DNA from: Candidatus Heimdallarchaeota archaeon LC_2
Lineage (GTDB): Archaea > Asgardarchaeota > Heimdallarchaeia > Heimdallarchaeales > Kariarchaeaceae
Length of the DNA: 64,000 nt
Assembly (NCBI GenBank): GCA_001940725.1
Contig: MDVR01000020.1
Location: 1-64,000 of the forward strand
Reading direction: 5' to 3'
Below, in pieces: positions 1 through 9,541 of the stretch; the first letter of the stretch is position 1, and every line of letters starts with the position of its first letter. The notes below the pieces were generated by a model. It was not told the DNA's origin and searched no databases. It was given only the letters and a program-made list of their open reading frames with translations. The position numbers and the translations under genes were made by a program.

Positions 1-2
1 AT

Positions 3-227
<225 letters not shown>

Positions 228-274
228 ACTTAAATCGAATTTATTAAATCAAATATCATACAATATCAATACAA

Positions 275-838
275 TCAGTAAATATCATTGTAGCGTTTCT
301 CAATACTTGAATATTGCTCAATTGTAATTATATCCATATCTTCTTGACTTGAATTTATTCTAATTGCTTCTTGTTTAGCTGGAATACCTATTTTGTTTGC
401 GACAATTATTGCACCTGTTAACCCAGCATTCTTTATCAATCGTTCAACGTTATGTATTTGAGGTACTGACAACATGCGTTTTGAATCAAAGAAAAATATT
501 CCAACAGAATTTGTATCATTTAATTCTAATATAAAATGAATATAGTCCCTCTTTGTACCTGATTTAACTTCAAGTCCATAGCTAGGTTTAATCGAAGATT
601 CTCTTTCTAGTTGTTCTATTACAGTTAGGAACTTTTTTGGTGATCTAACCAACCTACACTTATCAAGTTGAGTTATATCAACCCTTTTAGCACCATTGTA
701 TCTCCCAATAGGAGCACCAAGTTCTTTGACTTTAGAGAATTGATATTGAAGCAACTTTGTAAGGGCTTCTACTTCTTGTCTTTCATTCATTTCTGAAGCA
801 ATATCCGAAGATATCAAATAATCATCACTTATATTCAT
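275..838 (-). CDS. Rpb5 N-terminal (jaw)-like / restriction-endonuclease-fold protein
   Basis: This encodes 187 residues. I chose the ATG because GGTGG precedes it; an upstream TTG would add four residues. The C-terminal half reads like the N-terminal jaw domain of eukaryotic RNA polymerase subunit Rpb5: a strand with SVGIFFFDSKRMLSVPQI, a helix, then TGAIIVANKIGIPAKQEAI, which lines up with the yeast segment TGIFVYQNNITPSAMKL, followed by IITIEQYSSI. The jaw has a nuclease-like fold, and an E-x-K (GLEVKSG) near residue 92 could be a remnant or an active PD-(D/E)xK site. The C-terminal RpoH assembly domain is absent. Alternatives are an Mrr-like or Holliday-resolvase-like nuclease. The match is from memory of the Rpb5 sequence, not a search. 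Confidence 0.45.
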   Translation of the reverse strand: MNISDDYLISSDIASEMNERQEVEALTKLLQYQFSKVKELGAPIGRYNGAKRVDITQLDKCRLVRSPKKFLTVIEQLERESSIKPSYGLEVKSGTKRDYIHFILELNDTNSVGIFFFDSKRMLSVPQIHNVERLIKNAGLTGAIIVANKIGIPAKQEAIRINSSQEDMDIITIEQYSSIEKRYNDIY

Positions 839-989
839 TGTAACCACCAAGAATCAAACAATTGATCTATAATCGCGCTTGCATACTTATATTATAGTTT
901 ATTGTAAGCTAAACGCAAAGTATCAATTAAACGCAATAATTACTAATTCAAAAATAAAGTGCTTATGTTTAGCGGTTGAAATAATTGAG

Positions 990-2357
990 TTAATATGAGG
1001 TCTCATCAATTGAAGGCTCGGAACTATCAATAAAACGATCTTCGGCAAATTTTCTAATCCATTGGCTATCACCAACATCTGAGAAAACACGTATCATAAC
1101 ATATCGTTCTCGATTAGCATCAACTTGTGAAATAAATGATCTGAAGTATGCAGTATTATTCATTGCTTCTTGTAAAGTATACGATTTTTTCTTTGGAGAG
1201 AAGGTATTTTTTGCATCCCAAATGAAGATATTTCCGACCTCAAATTCTTTGCTATCAATAGTACTCATAGGATAAGTATTGGTAATGTAAAGATTTGGGG
1301 ATGGAATATTTCGATGCTTTGCTTCAATTTCAACATGCTTAATAAATTGACCATAAGCAATTGTTTTTGCATCATCTTCAAGATTTCCACTAATTCCTTT
1401 GACATTTGATTCAGGTAAAGTTGATTCCCAAACAAGTTTAGGCAAATCCCTAGATAATAGTCTCTTAGTGTAATCTTTGGCTTGATTCATTTCAGGGTCT
1501 TTGGAAGCCATTATTTCTCCAATTAAAGTATATTCGTTAAGCCATTGATACTCTTCTAAGTTCTTTGTACGTTCAGCTAGATTCAAATGATCCTTTGCAG
1601 AATCCAATAATTTCCTAATTAGGATGTCTGCAGCGGCAGAGGCTTTATGGAAATATACGCCTCTGTACATATAAAATCTACCTAACAATGATTGAAATAT
1701 ATCCTCTAACACTTTCAAATTATAATGTAAGGATGGAACATTTTCATGGTCCTCAATTAATGCATTACTTATTAGGCGTTTAGATGCAATAGAACCAAAA
1801 TGAGATGTACCTGCATAATAAGCGTCTCGGAGCATGAAGTCCATTCTGTCTGCCCCTAAAGCACCTTGGGTAATTGCCTGCATCACACGATCTTTTCCTT
1901 GCCATAGATCACTCAACTCTGTTGTTGAAACACCACAATCCTCGATATATGGTAATAGGAAATCACTCTCAATAATTTTAAACCTGTGTAAATCATGTCC
2001 GTGTGGACTGTTAGGATAGAGATCTCTATAGACAGTATCATCAAATGCATGTGAAAAAGGACCATGACCAACATCATGCAATAATCCTGCTAATCTTGCT
2101 AATTGTACTTTATGATTCAACTCAGATTTCTTATGCTCGCCATAGACTTGTTTGGCATATTCACCCGCTAAGTGCATAACACCCATAGCGTGAGCAATTC
2201 TAGAATGTTGAGCTCCAGGAAAAACTAGCCTTACACCTGAAAGTTGCGATATCCACCGTAACCTCTGTAAATAAGTCGAATCTATTAAATTTAATTCTAC
2301 CTTGTTAACTGTTATGTAGTTATGGACTGGATCTCTGATTGCAAAAGTTTTTTCCAT
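990..2357 (-). CDS. HD-domain phosphohydrolase (dNTPase/SAMHD1-like)
   Basis: This 455-residue protein belongs to the HD superfamily group often annotated as dNTP triphosphohydrolase (COG1078 type). The metal-binding H...HD...D set is visible: H51 in AQHSRIAHAMG, H94-D95 in LLHDVGHGPFSH, and D170 in GADRMDFMLRD. The opening IRDPVHNYI and the YLQRLRWISQLSG segment are hallmarks of the family. The predicted action is hydrolysis of a nucleotide or phosphoester, probably dNTPs, in the cytoplasm. It sits upstream of, and in the same direction as, the Rpb5-like gene, with about 150 bp between them. The substrate cannot be read from sequence. Confidence 0.85.
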   Translation of the reverse strand: MEKTFAIRDPVHNYITVNKVELNLIDSTYLQRLRWISQLSGVRLVFPGAQHSRIAHAMGVMHLAGEYAKQVYGEHKKSELNHKVQLARLAGLLHDVGHGPFSHAFDDTVYRDLYPNSPHGHDLHRFKIIESDFLLPYIEDCGVSTTELSDLWQGKDRVMQAITQGALGADRMDFMLRDAYYAGTSHFGSIASKRLISNALIEDHENVPSLHYNLKVLEDIFQSLLGRFYMYRGVYFHKASAAADILIRKLLDSAKDHLNLAERTKNLEEYQWLNEYTLIGEIMASKDPEMNQAKDYTKRLLSRDLPKLVWESTLPESNVKGISGNLEDDAKTIAYGQFIKHVEIEAKHRNIPSPNLYITNTYPMSTIDSKEFEVGNIFIWDAKNTFSPKKKSYTLQEAMNNTAYFRSFISQVDANRERYVMIRVFSDVGDSQWIRKFAEDRFIDSSEPSIDETSY

Positions 2358-2452
2358 AATAGGTAAATGAATTATGTCTTATTGAAGATTTATAAAACGC
2401 AACTGTAACTTCATTCAAAAAAGTTTATTTTTCCGTCTCATAATATTAAGAT

Positions 2453-2866
2453 TTATTCGGACCCTCGTTTTCTTTTAATTATTCTTTTACCCATAAACAT
2501 CCAAATATCAACATTATCTCCACTGGCTAATTTTCCTCCAATTTCATCATAATTTGGTATTAAAGTGTCATAAGTTTCATAGCTCTCATTATCCATTAGT
2601 TGAATTGTGTCGGAACCAAGTGATAAGACTTGAGCTGTTGATTTATTGATTATTGGGCTCTTTAATTTATCATCACCTGGAAATACTAGACTTTTCTTAT
2701 TTCCCGTTTCGATGTTCTCAACCGCAATTCTAGCTTTCGCGTGTCCATGTTTTCCTGCTTTTGATTTTTCTATCCCTTTTACAAGGTACACATCGCCTTC
2801 GTAAACAATATGGGTTCCAGGTTTGCAATGACTAGCTTTTACAGGCTTTGTATCACTTTCTGACAT
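2453..2866 (-). CDS. eif5a: translation factor aIF5A
   Basis: This is the 137-residue archaeal homologue of eIF5A, which rescues ribosomes stalled at difficult peptide bonds. The hypusination loop KSKAGKHGHAKARI is intact, with the modified lysine expected at K39. The C-terminal OB-fold follows, with an unusually basic end (KRIIKRKRGSE). The ATG start is followed by a short acidic leader. The gene is single, divergent from the membrane protein gene at 3073 and separated from it by about 200 bp of AT-rich DNA. Confidence 0.95.
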   Translation of the reverse strand: MSESDTKPVKASHCKPGTHIVYEGDVYLVKGIEKSKAGKHGHAKARIAVENIETGNKKSLVFPGDDKLKSPIINKSTAQVLSLGSDTIQLMDNESYETYDTLIPNYDEIGGKLASGDNVDIWMFMGKRIIKRKRGSE

Positions 2867-3072
2867 ATAATTCGTATTATTTTTAGCTTAAATAAATGGA
2901 TTTGCTTTATTTTCTTGTTCAAATATTAAAATCCGATATCGTTTTTGACTTTAATAATCTAAAACGTAAAAGATCATACATTTTTCCATTATAAGATAAT
3001 TTCAAGAATTGTATATACAATTTGATTGATATCGATGACATTATATTATTATAATTTGACTTTGGACTAGAG

Positions 3073-3579
3073 ATGAGTGAATTATCCTCAACTAGATTAG
3101 ACTATAGAGAGCCAAGAACCATTTGGGTTTTAGGATTTGAGTTTTTTTACACCATAATTGCAATGATTCCACTATATTATTATTTCAATGAAATTTTAGA
3201 AATTCGAGCTGAAGCTGAAAATTTAATACTTATCTTACCCATTAGTGTTGCAATTTTACTGTTTTTCTTAGAATTAAGACTTAATACTTATTTTTGGTTT
3301 TCTGAAAAGACATACAAAAAGAGAGATTTACTTACTTCAGCAATTAAGTCAGTATCCTTTATAATTATTTCATTTTATTTAATATTCCTTTTGGTATTTG
3401 GATATTGGTTAGGTGGAGCTGAAACTTATAGTAATCGTGTTGAATATCAAAATGAAATAAGTCAATTAATTACTGAGCTTGGTATTACCCTAATTAGTAT
3501 CTATTTCATCTTAATATTAATGTTAAATATTCAAAATCAACGATTTGAAAGAATCTTCAAAGACAGATTCCATCGTTAA
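3073..3579 (+). CDS. membrane protein of unknown function, four helices
   Basis: This encodes 168 residues that I do not recognise. Four hydrophobic stretches are seen, at roughly residues 17-38, 48-67, 93-117 and 136-155. The second and third helices are separated by a short loop with KTYKKRD. The ends are polar and the C terminus is basic (RFERIFKDRFHR). Nothing suggests an enzyme. It lies upstream of the L37e gene on the same strand but about 115 bp away, so joint transcription is uncertain. Confidence 0.6.
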   Translation: MSELSSTRLDYREPRTIWVLGFEFFYTIIAMIPLYYYFNEILEIRAEAENLILILPISVAILLFFLELRLNTYFWFSEKTYKKRDLLTSAIKSVSFIIISFYLIFLLVFGYWLGGAETYSNRVEYQNEISQLITELGITLISIYFILILMLNIQNQRFERIFKDRFHR

Positions 3580-3696
3580 TCAGATGTTAAGAGTATAACT
3601 TGTTTCAAATCGCTAGATACTTATACAATATTTCATCAACTAAATTACAAGTAATAATAGAATTAGCTATTATTGAATAAAACTGGAGATAAAATA

Positions 3697-3879
3697 ATGA
3701 CGAAGGGAACTCCGAGTTTCGGTAAACACAACAAAAAAGCAAGTCATAAGATTTGTAGAAGATGTGGTAATAGAAGTTTTCATAATCAGAAAAGACGTTG
3801 CGCATCATGTGGTTTCGGATCAACAACAAAAATTAGAACTTTTAAATGGAGAAAGCTTAAGAGTTTAGGTCAAAGATAA
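3697..3879 (+). CDS. rpl37e: large ribosomal subunit protein eL37 (L37e)
   Basis: This is a 60-residue zinc-ribbon ribosomal protein. It has the classic N terminus [14 protein letters not shown], the pair CRRCG and CASCG that binds zinc, and the basic tail [13 protein letters not shown] start it at the ATG with GGAG eight bases upstream; a longer reading from a TTG 24 bases earlier would add residues not found in the family. Only three bases separate its stop from the TTG/GTG start of the next gene, so the two are probably co-transcribed. Confidence 0.95.
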   Translation: MTKGTPSFGKHNKKASHKICRRCGNRSFHNQKRRCASCGFGSTTKIRTFKWRKLKSLGQR

Positions 3880-3882
3880 TAT

Positions 3883-4824
3883 TTGGTGTTTGAAATACCA
3901 GACGAAAAAATATTAATCGATTCCCTTGTAAATTCCATTCAAAAAGCAATTAGTTATTTAGGCATTAATTATCCATCATGGTTTATATCAGGCGTTACTG
4001 GTCTTGGGGCTCGATTTTCACTATCTATGAATGTAAAAACAGGTAAGGAGATAGGACATCCATCATCCAATTTTATTTGGGATATCATTTCCACTGCAGA
4101 AAATTGTTTTTCTGATTTAGGCATTGATTGGAAGCTCTATTTAGGTCAATTACATTCTACAAATGCGCGAAATACATCCGCTCAATCTTCAAGAAAATTA
4201 TCGTCTAGAGTTGTTTTAATTGATAATATTGACGATATCGAATTAAATGGACCTTTAATTATTGCAAACCCGAATGGTGAATGGGAGTATTATGTTGAAA
4301 ATTTGGATGATACGGATATTGATGAAAATAAATTACCTTTTGGATATGTAATTCTGCAAATCAATTCTGTAGATGAAAATATTGATATTTATCATTTCCC
4401 TAAATCAACTCTTCAATATTTAATCCATACGTTAGAACGTGGTGAAGAACCAATGGAAATAATAGGCATTGGGAATTATTCTGCAGTTTCTGGTTGGAAA
4501 GCTTTTGCTCGATGGATGCAAGCTTTATCCCTCCCTATTGAAGAAATAAAACATCCCAATCTTGAAAAAATTATACAATTATTGCATATTAGACGTTCTG
4601 AGAACAGTATATATTGGGATAATTTATCTAAAAATCTGATAAATATTAAAGAAAAAGACTTTGCAATAGCTTTATCAGAAATTTATACTCGAGTTGCTAG
4701 CAAATTTATTGATAATGACACACATAAATATTATTCTTTTACTCAAAGTAAGGAGATTTACTTTTTAGAACAAGAAACTTTACCAATTTATAAAAATATT
4801 AATTCTTACCTTAAAAACCTTTAA
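3883..4824 (+). CDS. conserved-looking protein of unknown function
   Basis: This encodes 313 residues with no recognised family. It starts at TTG, with GTG as the next codon, right after L37e. The protein is soluble, acidic and rich in Asn, Asp and Ile. A glycine-rich segment near residue 36 (SGVTGLGARFS) and WFISG recall the N-terminal region of C39-like or BtrH-type papain folds, but no catalytic cysteine is present there, so I give no function. It ends convergently with the PrsW gene, overlapping by 4 bp. Confidence 0.6.
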   Translation: MVFEIPDEKILIDSLVNSIQKAISYLGINYPSWFISGVTGLGARFSLSMNVKTGKEIGHPSSNFIWDIISTAENCFSDLGIDWKLYLGQLHSTNARNTSAQSSRKLSSRVVLIDNIDDIELNGPLIIANPNGEWEYYVENLDDTDIDENKLPFGYVILQINSVDENIDIYHFPKSTLQYLIHTLERGEEPMEIIGIGNYSAVSGWKAFARWMQALSLPIEEIKHPNLEKIIQLLHIRRSENSIYWDNLSKNLINIKEKDFAIALSEIYTRVASKFIDNDTHKYYSFTQSKEIYFLEQETLPIYKNINSYLKNL

Positions 4825-5786
4825 TCAACAGTATTATCGCTATTATCAGTAGACGAATGGTTTTCATTATTATTTGATCCGTATATATTATCATCTTGAT
4901 TGACAGTATCAGTTTTTGTTGGATATTTATGGTTTATTTGATTTGGTTGTTGGGAATAGGTAGACTGATCCGATTCACGAATATTATTTATTGGAGGGTA
5001 GCTGTGTCTATAAAATAGGCGATTATTCAGATTTTTCATATATTCCAAATATTGTTGTTTTTGTTCATAATACCCTCTTTCGAAAGCTTTACGATCTAAT
5101 TCTATTGCATTTTGCAATTCATCACGAAGGCGAATGATACTAATAATTGCAACAATAATCAATCCACCAATAAAAGTAATTGCTAGACTGGATGAAGCTG
5201 CACCATTCCATAAGCCGTGAAACAATATAGATTGCCAAATTAAATTGTATTGATTATTTTTTAATCCAACTTTATATGCACCTACTCCTGCACCCATTAA
5301 CCCAGTGTACAACGGGTGGCCTATGATTTGGGCTAAAGATCTATAAAATGTTAATTCTACACCTTCATTAATACTAAAAAGAGTACTTGTTGAAAATCCA
5401 TAAAGTAAATTTTCGATAGTTGCAAATCCTGAACCAACCATTGAACCATATATTATACCATCCAAAGGTCCATCAAAAGAATCATGTTTGGACAGATGAA
5501 CGACAAAGTAGCCTTTAGTAAATTCTTCAATTACTGGTGCAATAATAATTCCAGTTAGTAGAATATTAAATGATACGAAATAAACAGCGATTAACGAAAT
5601 AATTAGTGCAGGAATGACCGATATCATTCCGTAAAAATATGCAACTAATATTCTTGAAAATGGTTCTGGCTCATATTTATCCCTCGTATAATAGAACCAT
5701 ATGGTGATAAGAGTAAAAAATATAACAATGACTAGAATGGTTGTCCAACCATATTCACCTTCTACCCAGTCATTGAATAGTCCCAT
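4821..5786 (-). CDS. PrsW-family intramembrane metalloprotease
   Basis: This encodes 321 residues with about eight hydrophobic helices. The PrsW/CAAX-like motifs are present: the EE-x3-K motif in APVIEEFTKGYF, the conserved E-N in GFATIENLLYG, and histidines in QIIGHPLYTG and ILFHGLWNGAA. These would bind zinc inside the membrane for site-1-type cleavage of membrane proteins. The last 70 residues are a polar, Asn/Gln-rich, probably disordered tail (QPNQINHKYPTKTD), which is extra compared with the core family. The substrate is unknown. Confidence 0.85.
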   Translation of the reverse strand: MGLFNDWVEGEYGWTTILVIVIFFTLITIWFYYTRDKYEPEPFSRILVAYFYGMISVIPALIISLIAVYFVSFNILLTGIIIAPVIEEFTKGYFVVHLSKHDSFDGPLDGIIYGSMVGSGFATIENLLYGFSTSTLFSINEGVELTFYRSLAQIIGHPLYTGLMGAGVGAYKVGLKNNQYNLIWQSILFHGLWNGAASSSLAITFIGGLIIVAIISIIRLRDELQNAIELDRKAFERGYYEQKQQYLEYMKNLNNRLFYRHSYPPINNIRESDQSTYSQQPNQINHKYPTKTDTVNQDDNIYGSNNNENHSSTDNSDNTVD

Positions 5787-5890
5787 ATGTTTCCACCTTT
5801 AAATCAAGAATATAATAATAGTTTGTTGTACTAATTATTGAAGGTTTGTCATTAGCACCATATCAGTTGTCTTAATTACATTCAATCATC

Positions 5891-6181
5891 TTATTCTAAG
5901 TGTAAGTTCGGAAGTTTCAATATTTCATTTTTCTTCATCTGGAGAATTTCAAAATGACCATTTGTTAAATATATTTTTTTGGAATGATCATTAGGATTTT
6001 CTGAATTCTGCTTATTTTGAAATTCAAGAAAATTAAAATTCCCAATAATTAATGCACTGCAATCACATACTGCTGCGAAAGGTTCAACATGATTACCAGA
6101 TAATGAAATATTTAGACTCCAATTGTTTTCACAGGATTTACATTTTATTGCTATAAGGTGATAGTTAAGATCTTCATTCAT
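5891..6181 (-). CDS. small cysteine-containing protein
   Basis: This encodes 96 residues, unrecognised. A CKSCENNW pair near residues 14-17 and a CDC pair near 39-41 look like half-sites of a zinc ribbon. The rest is polar. Its start overlaps the stop of the secreted repeat protein at 6174 by 8 bp, which indicates translational coupling and co-transcription. Confidence 0.55.
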   Translation of the reverse strand: MNEDLNYHLIAIKCKSCENNWSLNISLSGNHVEPFAAVCDCSALIIGNFNFLEFQNKQNSENPNDHSKKIYLTNGHFEILQMKKNEILKLPNLHLE

Positions 6182-7892
6182 TATTTGTCATCTCATTTAT
6201 TCTTTCTAAAACAGATACAGTCGATTTTTCATCTTCATCTTTTAGATAATTTTGCCAAACATAATATGATCCCGGTGTTATTATTAGAAATAATATTATC
6301 ATCCAAATTAATAAACCCTCAAATATTGAAGGTGGATCCGCTATCAAAGGATCTGATTTTAATAGGAATTCTTGATAGTTTGAACGACCGTCATTATCAA
6401 AATCATATTGTGCATTTTGAGAATCTAAAGGATCTAAGTTATATTGTACTTCCCATGAATCAGGCAATTTATCACCATCTGAATCTGGATTAAATGGATT
6501 AGTACCCCATAAACTTTCAATTGAATTTTCTAGCCCATCATTATCATTATCAAGTCCATCATCAAAAGGGTCTAACGGATTGAATTCATATTTGATTTCC
6601 CACCCATCAATCGCTCCTCCAAAATCACTATCAGCATTGCCTGGATCTAATTTCATATTATATTCTAAAATATTAGAAATACCGTCATTGTCAATATCTA
6701 ATAATCTATCATCAACATTTGGGTCTGTTCCAAATGAGATCTCTAAGGCATCTGGAATGGTGTCAGAGTCTGAATCAATATTTTGAGGAAGTGTGTAAAA
6801 ATAATCCTCCATTACATCGGGAATGAAATCCCCATCAGAATCTCCACCTGCAACATAAATTTGTAATCCATCATCAACAACAGTTCCAAAATACAGATCT
6901 AGATCTACAATACTAAAATCTTGAATAATAATATCTGGATCAATTCGTGTTATCAAATTCCATCCAAATGGAGTATATTCATAGAATGAGTTATTTTGGG
7001 TTTGTATTATACTTGAACTTAAACCAATTTCATAAAAATCAGTTGTATCACTGGGTAAATCAATCAGTGTCGATAGATCCCCTAGGACCCACATTTTGTT
7101 AATTGAGAGATCAAAAACAGTCGGAGTTAATAAATAATGACCTAGTCTAGATTTGTTTGTAAAGCTTGATGGAAGTACCTTATTATAATTATCAATTCGT
7201 AATTCAATTGAATTATTTGCTAGAATAAATAAACCCCCTAAACCGGGTAAGGATGATATTTGAACTTCATCAACACTTTGAAAAACTGGAAGCAAAAGGA
7301 TTCCTTCATCCATAATTTTCATTATAAATGGGTCAGTATTATTCCAATTTAGATAAACCTCAATTTTATCAACAGTAATAAACACCTGATGAGAATTTGA
7401 TGGTGCATCCATAGTATATTTCAACGGATCATCATTCGCAAAATAGAGATAAAAATCTGTTTCTGTGTCTGTTGATCCAATTAATATTAAACTATCTTGA
7501 ACTGAATTCCAATAAATATTATTATAAAATTTTTCTAGAAGTGTGAATTGAACCACTTGTCCCTTGTCATATATTGCCCAAGCGGCTATGAATTTATCTT
7601 GAATTTTAATGGTCCAAGTTATCCAAGCGACACCTAGATTTGCAAAACTACCTCCTTTCCCTAAAGATGCCATTGGAAAGATATTGCTATCAGATATTGG
7701 GAATAAGTTTTCATCTGCTCTCCAAAAATGTAAGGGAAGAGAGGAGTTCAAAGCTCCTCCTTCGTATACAATTTCTTCGTAATCAACTGAAATGTCAGCA
7801 CTTGAAATTATAAGATTTGCTGAGAAAAATAAATTACTAATAATAATTATTTCAATTATAATTATTTTAGGTGTAAATAATTTATTTCTCAC
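6174..7892 (-). CDS. secreted, membrane-anchored protein with thrombospondin-3-type calcium repeats
   Basis: This encodes 572 residues starting at GTG. There is an N-terminal signal-like helix (residues 8-30, IIIIEIIIISNLFFSANLII), a beta-rich extracellular region to about residue 345, then five or more aspartate-rich units of the form DSDGDFIPD, DSDSDTIPDALE, DIDNDGISN, DNDNDGLEN and DSDGDKLPDSWE. These are thrombospondin type 3 or EF-hand-like calcium-binding repeats. A C-terminal hydrophobic helix (LLIWMIILFLIITPGSYYV) and a short charged tail follow. The expected place is the cell surface, anchored in the cytoplasmic membrane and stabilised by calcium. The ligand is unknown. Confidence 0.8.
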   Translation of the reverse strand: MRNKLFTPKIIIIEIIIISNLFFSANLIISSADISVDYEEIVYEGGALNSSLPLHFWRADENLFPISDSNIFPMASLGKGGSFANLGVAWITWTIKIQDKFIAAWAIYDKGQVVQFTLLEKFYNNIYWNSVQDSLILIGSTDTETDFYLYFANDDPLKYTMDAPSNSHQVFITVDKIEVYLNWNNTDPFIMKIMDEGILLLPVFQSVDEVQISSLPGLGGLFILANNSIELRIDNYNKVLPSSFTNKSRLGHYLLTPTVFDLSINKMWVLGDLSTLIDLPSDTTDFYEIGLSSSIIQTQNNSFYEYTPFGWNLITRIDPDIIIQDFSIVDLDLYFGTVVDDGLQIYVAGGDSDGDFIPDVMEDYFYTLPQNIDSDSDTIPDALEISFGTDPNVDDRLLDIDNDGISNILEYNMKLDPGNADSDFGGAIDGWEIKYEFNPLDPFDDGLDNDNDGLENSIESLWGTNPFNPDSDGDKLPDSWEVQYNLDPLDSQNAQYDFDNDGRSNYQEFLLKSDPLIADPPSIFEGLLIWMIILFLIITPGSYYVWQNYLKDEDEKSTVSVLERINEMTNNE

Positions 7893-7965
7893 ATTGTTTA
7901 TTATCGTTTGACAAGATATAAGTTTTTCAAATTGATGAGTATTATTAGCGAGTAAAATTTCAAAA

Positions 7966-9219
7966 CTAACTTGACCGAATTTGATTTAGGATTTTTTGAG
8001 CTGTGTCTGCACGAACTTGACCCTGATCGATCATTTCTTGGGCAATAATATCAACTTCCTCAGGCGTAACTCCATCAAGAGATCCTGCTAAATTTCTTGC
8101 ATGAAGTCTCATATGACCTTTTTGTATTCCTTCATCACTTAGGGCTCGTAAAGCTGCTGCATTTTGAGCCAATCCGGCGCAAGCTATAATTTCAGCTAAT
8201 TCAAGTGCGGATTTTACCTGCATTATTTTTAGATTGATTTGTGCGACGGGGTGAACCCTAGTGGCACCTCCGACAATTCCTACAGCAACCGGTAATTCAA
8301 TTGTACCAGCTAAATGACCTTCTTCTGTAATTTCATATCGTGTCAAAGAAGTATAATATCCGGACCTTGATGCATAAACATGAGCTCCAGCCTCAATTGC
8401 TCTCCAATCGTTCGCTGTTGCTACAGTTACCGCAGAAATTGCATTCATTATCCCTTTATTGTGAGTTGCTGCACGATAAGGATCTGCTTCTGCAAATGCC
8501 CATGCATCGATCATTGCATCAACAATATCATCTCCACCCAACATTTCTTTGTCAAAAACGGCTCGTGCGCGTACAATTCTCTTATCTGCGAAATTGCTTA
8601 TAATTCTTAATATAACTCTTCCCCCTGTTATATCTGCAATCATTGGAGCAATCGCTTCAGCCATTGTATTTACTGCATTTGCACCCATTGCATCTAAACA
8701 ATTAACAATTAAATGGACAATTAACATATCTCCAGCAGCTGTAGAAATAACACGTGTTTCTAAGTCCTCAGCCCCTCCACCAAATTTTACCAAAATTGGA
8801 TCTTGCTTGTTTGCTAATTTTAGGATTTTCTCTTTATTTGAATGAATCTGTTGTGCAGAAAAATAAGGCATTTGAAGGTCTAATACTTGAATTTGCCCAA
8901 TCATTAATGCACCTGTATTACTGGTTTCAAAACCTCCATGATCTCTTGTCATTCTTGCTAAATTAGAAGCTGCCGCAACGACACTTGCTTCTTCTAATGC
9001 AAATGTTACTAATTTTTCTTGTCCATTAATAATAAAATTCGTTGCAAGACCTATTGGGAGAGTCATCACTCCAATTACATTCTCAATAGTCACGGGAGAT
9101 TCTGTAACTTTAAGAAAAGCTATTTCCTCATCTGACAGATCTACAAGGCCTTTTAATTTGTTTAATTTTTCATCTTGAGTTAATTTATGAAATCCTGGAA
9201 TTCGCGAAGAAAATGTCAT
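7966..9219 (-). CDS. mvaA: hydroxymethylglutaryl-CoA reductase, class II type
   Basis: This encodes 417 residues. The protein interconverts HMG-CoA and mevalonate, the committed step to isoprenoid lipids. The opening SSRIPGFHKLTQDEKL and the E46-N motif (TIENVIGVMTLPIGLA) mark the class II or degradative branch, not the class I enzyme found in most archaea. DPYRAATHNKGIMN carries the catalytic lysine, and KGHMRLHARNLA near the end carries the histidine. The length is normal. Given the genome type a biosynthetic role is likely, but direction and cofactor cannot be told. The neighbour downstream on the same strand is the secreted repeat protein; upstream is S17e. Confidence 0.93.
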   Translation of the reverse strand: MTFSSRIPGFHKLTQDEKLNKLKGLVDLSDEEIAFLKVTESPVTIENVIGVMTLPIGLATNFIINGQEKLVTFALEEASVVAAASNLARMTRDHGGFETSNTGALMIGQIQVLDLQMPYFSAQQIHSNKEKILKLANKQDPILVKFGGGAEDLETRVISTAAGDMLIVHLIVNCLDAMGANAVNTMAEAIAPMIADITGGRVILRIISNFADKRIVRARAVFDKEMLGGDDIVDAMIDAWAFAEADPYRAATHNKGIMNAISAVTVATANDWRAIEAGAHVYASRSGYYTSLTRYEITEEGHLAGTIELPVAVGIVGGATRVHPVAQINLKIMQVKSALELAEIIACAGLAQNAAALRALSDEGIQKGHMRLHARNLAGSLDGVTPEEVDIIAQEMIDQGQVRADTAQKILNQIRSS

Positions 9220-9309
9220 TTAATGTTAAACACAATTTACATGTTTTAAAATTATCACTAATTCCATTTCGTAATGAAACTTAATCAAAAAAAGTATAAA
9301 ATCGTTTAT

Positions 9310-9531
9310 TTAAATTAATTCCTCAAGAGTCTGTATTTTATTGTCTTTAATTTGTTTCATCAAGGTTGTTACATAGCCTGCAACTTTGTTACGATAAGAT
9401 TTACTCTGAACATTTGTTACCGATGAAACAACATGTTTGTTAGATTCAAAATCAACACTACATTGATCATAAAATGAAATTACGATGTTTTTGCTAATTC
9501 TTTTGATTGCTCTGGATCTGACATTTCCTAT
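9310..9531 (-). CDS. rps17e: small ribosomal subunit protein eS17 (S17e), non-canonical start
   Basis: The frame encodes GNVRSRAIKRISKNIV at its start and NKVAGYVTTLMKQIK near its end, which are the conserved blocks of archaeal S17e, over 73 residues. No ATG, GTG or TTG occurs in frame between the last upstream stop and the conserved glycine. The codon where the initiator should stand is ATA, ten bases after AGGAG (9542-9546). The likely reading is initiation at ATA, or a sequencing error or mutation of ATG. The gene is too short and too unusual for ordinary ORF calling. It is a 30S protein and should be essential. Confidence 0.85.
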   Translation of the reverse strand: MGNVRSRAIKRISKNIVISFYDQCSVDFESNKHVVSSVTNVQSKSYRNKVAGYVTTLMKQIKDNKIQTLEELI

Positions 9532-9541
9532 AGATAAACGA

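Noticed and set aside
3673..3696. N-terminal extension of L37e from TTG
   Set aside because: The ATG at 3697 has a Shine-Dalgarno and matches the family N terminus exactly.
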